Shown here: positions 63,111 through 64,000 of the stretch, in pieces | How the letters are laid out: every line of letters begins with the position of its first letter | Position numbering within the stretch: the stretch's first letter is position 1 | Source: an alpha proteobacterium HIMB59 | GTDB lineage: Bacteria > Pseudomonadota > Alphaproteobacteria > HIMB59 | Direction: 5' to 3' | Length of the DNA stretch: 64,000 nt | Assembly (NCBI GenBank): GCA_000299115.1 | Contig: CP003801.1 | Coordinates: forward strand, 1,240,001 to 1,304,000 | Notes under the pieces: model-generated | Seen by the model: the letters and a program-made list of their open reading frames with translations, nothing else | Database searches by the model: none | Told to the model about the DNA's origin: nothing | Made by a program: the position numbers and the translations under genes

Positions 63111-64000
63111 TTATTTTTTTAATTTTTCTAATAAAATTTTATTTATCAGCTTAGGGTTGCCTTTGCCCTTAGTTGATTTTAAGCATTTTCCAACAAAATA
63201 TCCCAAAACTCGGTCTGAACCTCCCTGGAATTTTGCAATGTTTTCTTCTTCACCAACCAAAGCTTCATCAATAATTTTTTCTAATTCGCTAGTATCTGAG
63301 ACTTGCTCTAGTCCCATTTTTTTTACAAGTTCACTTGGCTTTCCTTTTCCTTCTAAAACTTGAGGTAATATTTCTTTTCCAGCTTTATTTGAGATCACAT
63401 CATCTGAAATTAATTTTAATAAATCTGTAATATCTTTTGTAAATTCTAATAAACTAAGGACATCTGCGTTTTTATCTTTGATAAAAGCAAAAATATCCCC
63501 AACTAACCAACTCGCAATATTTTTAGGAGTAACATCTGACTCATTAACCATTCGCTCGAAAAGAACAGTATTCTCTTTTTCTGCAATAATTATTTTAGAG
63601 ATATCTTTATCAATTTTGTACTCATTGGTATATCTAGTCATTTTCTCGTGGGGGAGCTCTTCCATACTTGGCTTGATTTGATTTATTTGCTCATCTGTAA
63701 GATTAACTGGTAATAAATCTGGATCTGGGAAATATCTATAGTCATGAGAAAATTCCTTACTTCGCATTGGACGTGTCTCACCAGTGCTAGTATCAAACAA
63801 CATAGTGTTTTGTTCAACAGAACCACCGTCCTCTAAAACTTCAATTTGCCTTTGAAACTCAAATTCAATTGCCTGCCTTATAAACTTAAAGGAATTTAAA
63901 TTTTTAATTTCACATCGAGTTCCAAGTTCGCCTCCTGGTTTTCTTACTGATAAATTTACATCTGCTCGGAGTGACCCTTCCTGCATATTCCCATCACAAA
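63111..64000 (-). CDS. gatB: Aspartyl/glutamyl-tRNA amidotransferase subunit B, 5' part cut off by the window
   Basis: The frame is open through the end of the window, reading CDGNMQEGSLRADVNLSVRK; the Met in this stretch is internal, not a start. About 296 codons of the usual 480 or so are present. They include the middle GatB segment (TRCEIKNLNSFKFIRQAIEFE; TRPMRSKEFSHDYRYFPDPDL) and the helical YqeY-like tRNA-binding tail (VLGYFVGKCLKSTKGKGNPKLINKILLEKLKK). It transamidates Glu-tRNA-Gln and/or Asp-tRNA-Asn with GatA and GatC. About 100 AT-rich bases without a gene separate it from tRNA-Ser. Confidence 0.96.
   Translation of the reverse strand, partial: CDGNMQEGSLRADVNLSVRKPGGELGTRCEIKNLNSFKFIRQAIEFEFQRQIEVLEDGGSVEQNTMLFDTSTGETRPMRSKEFSHDYRYFPDPDLLPVNLTDEQINQIKPSMEELPHEKMTRYTNEYKIDKDISKIIIAEKENTVLFERMVNESDVTPKNIASWLVGDIFAFIKDKNADVLSLLEFTKDITDLLKLISDDVISNKAGKEILPQVLEGKGKPSELVKKMGLEQVSDTSELEKIIDEALVGEEENIAKFQGGSDRVLGYFVGKCLKSTKGKGNPKLINKILLEKLKK

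Noticed and set aside
1-64000. Mobile elements, prophage, CRISPR arrays or toxin-antitoxin modules
   Set aside because: No transposase, integrase, phage structural gene, direct-repeat array or small paired toxin/antitoxin frames were found. All open space is accounted for by ordinary metabolic and housekeeping genes.

Overview
The window looks like a piece of a small, streamlined, AT-rich (roughly one-third G+C by eye) alphaproteobacterial chromosome, probably from a free-living marine lineage of the SAR11/HIMB59/AEGEAN-169 kind. That placement is inference. It rests on several alphaproteobacterial hallmarks: the F1-ATPase inhibitor zeta subunit (DUF1476), the order glyA-nrdR-ribD-ribE-ribB-ribH-nusB, hom-glpX-recJ, plsX-ihfA-merR, a single bifunctional Rsh, glycine betaine and dimethylglycine catabolism, a membrane pyrophosphatase, and very tight packing. 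I see no phage, insertion sequence, CRISPR array or integron, and no stretch over 300 bases lacks a gene or RNA. The longest intergenic stretches (about 125-240 bases) hold tRNAs, a riboswitch, promoters or an operator.

Layout. 1-9133: truncated etfB, a Nudix hydrolase, then a minus-strand choline/betaine block (GMC choline dehydrogenase-like, ProX, a fused double ProW permease, a choline-kinase-like protein, a dimethylglycine/sarcosine dehydrogenase) with no ATPase gene. 9259-11761: GST, DjlA, cold-shock protein, a small kinase. 11742-15100: TPP riboswitch and thiBPQ thiamine transporter. 15178-20551: mmsA, ATPase zeta subunit, glyoxalase I, a VIT-like protein, an EamA exporter, a class I amidotransferase, a LOG protein, chorismate mutase. 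20544-27803: ten-gene Mrp-type cation/proton antiporter operon with a split MrpA and three antiporter-like subunits. 27813-35572: catabolic cluster of a tripartite tricarboxylate-type transporter (tctCBA), a GntR/FCD regulator, a TPP-dependent lyase-family enzyme, a formyl-CoA:oxalate CoA-transferase homologue and a formyl-THF-hydrolase-like protein. 35751-38792: divergent qor-sucC-sucD. 38794-40936: serine-glyoxylate aminotransferase with a PanE-family reductase. 41051-47870: tRNA-Glu, recJ-glpX-hom-lipoprotein-rpsI-rplM, tRNA-Pro, merR-ihfA-plsX. 47921 to the end: bamE, hppA, then a long colinear housekeeping run (riboflavin genes, nrdR, glyA, rpiB, recO, rnc, lepB, acpS, pdxJ, rsh, rpoZ, smpB, dapA), tRNA-Ser and truncated gatB.

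The most interesting part is 27.8-38.8 kb. The same unusual palindromic core (GGTATAATGTATAC) occurs twice: immediately before the TPP-enzyme gene, and in the divergent promoter between tctC and qor-sucCD. This suggests that one GntR protein controls uptake, CoA activation, formyl-CoA release or disposal, and succinyl-CoA supply. The substrate is unknown; oxalate or a 2-hydroxy acid are the candidates. The Mrp operon begins 9 bases after the last gene of this cluster on the same strand.

A second pattern is that convergent genes nearly always overlap at their stop codons. Three pairs share the palindrome TTAA as both stops, leaving no room for intergenic terminators.
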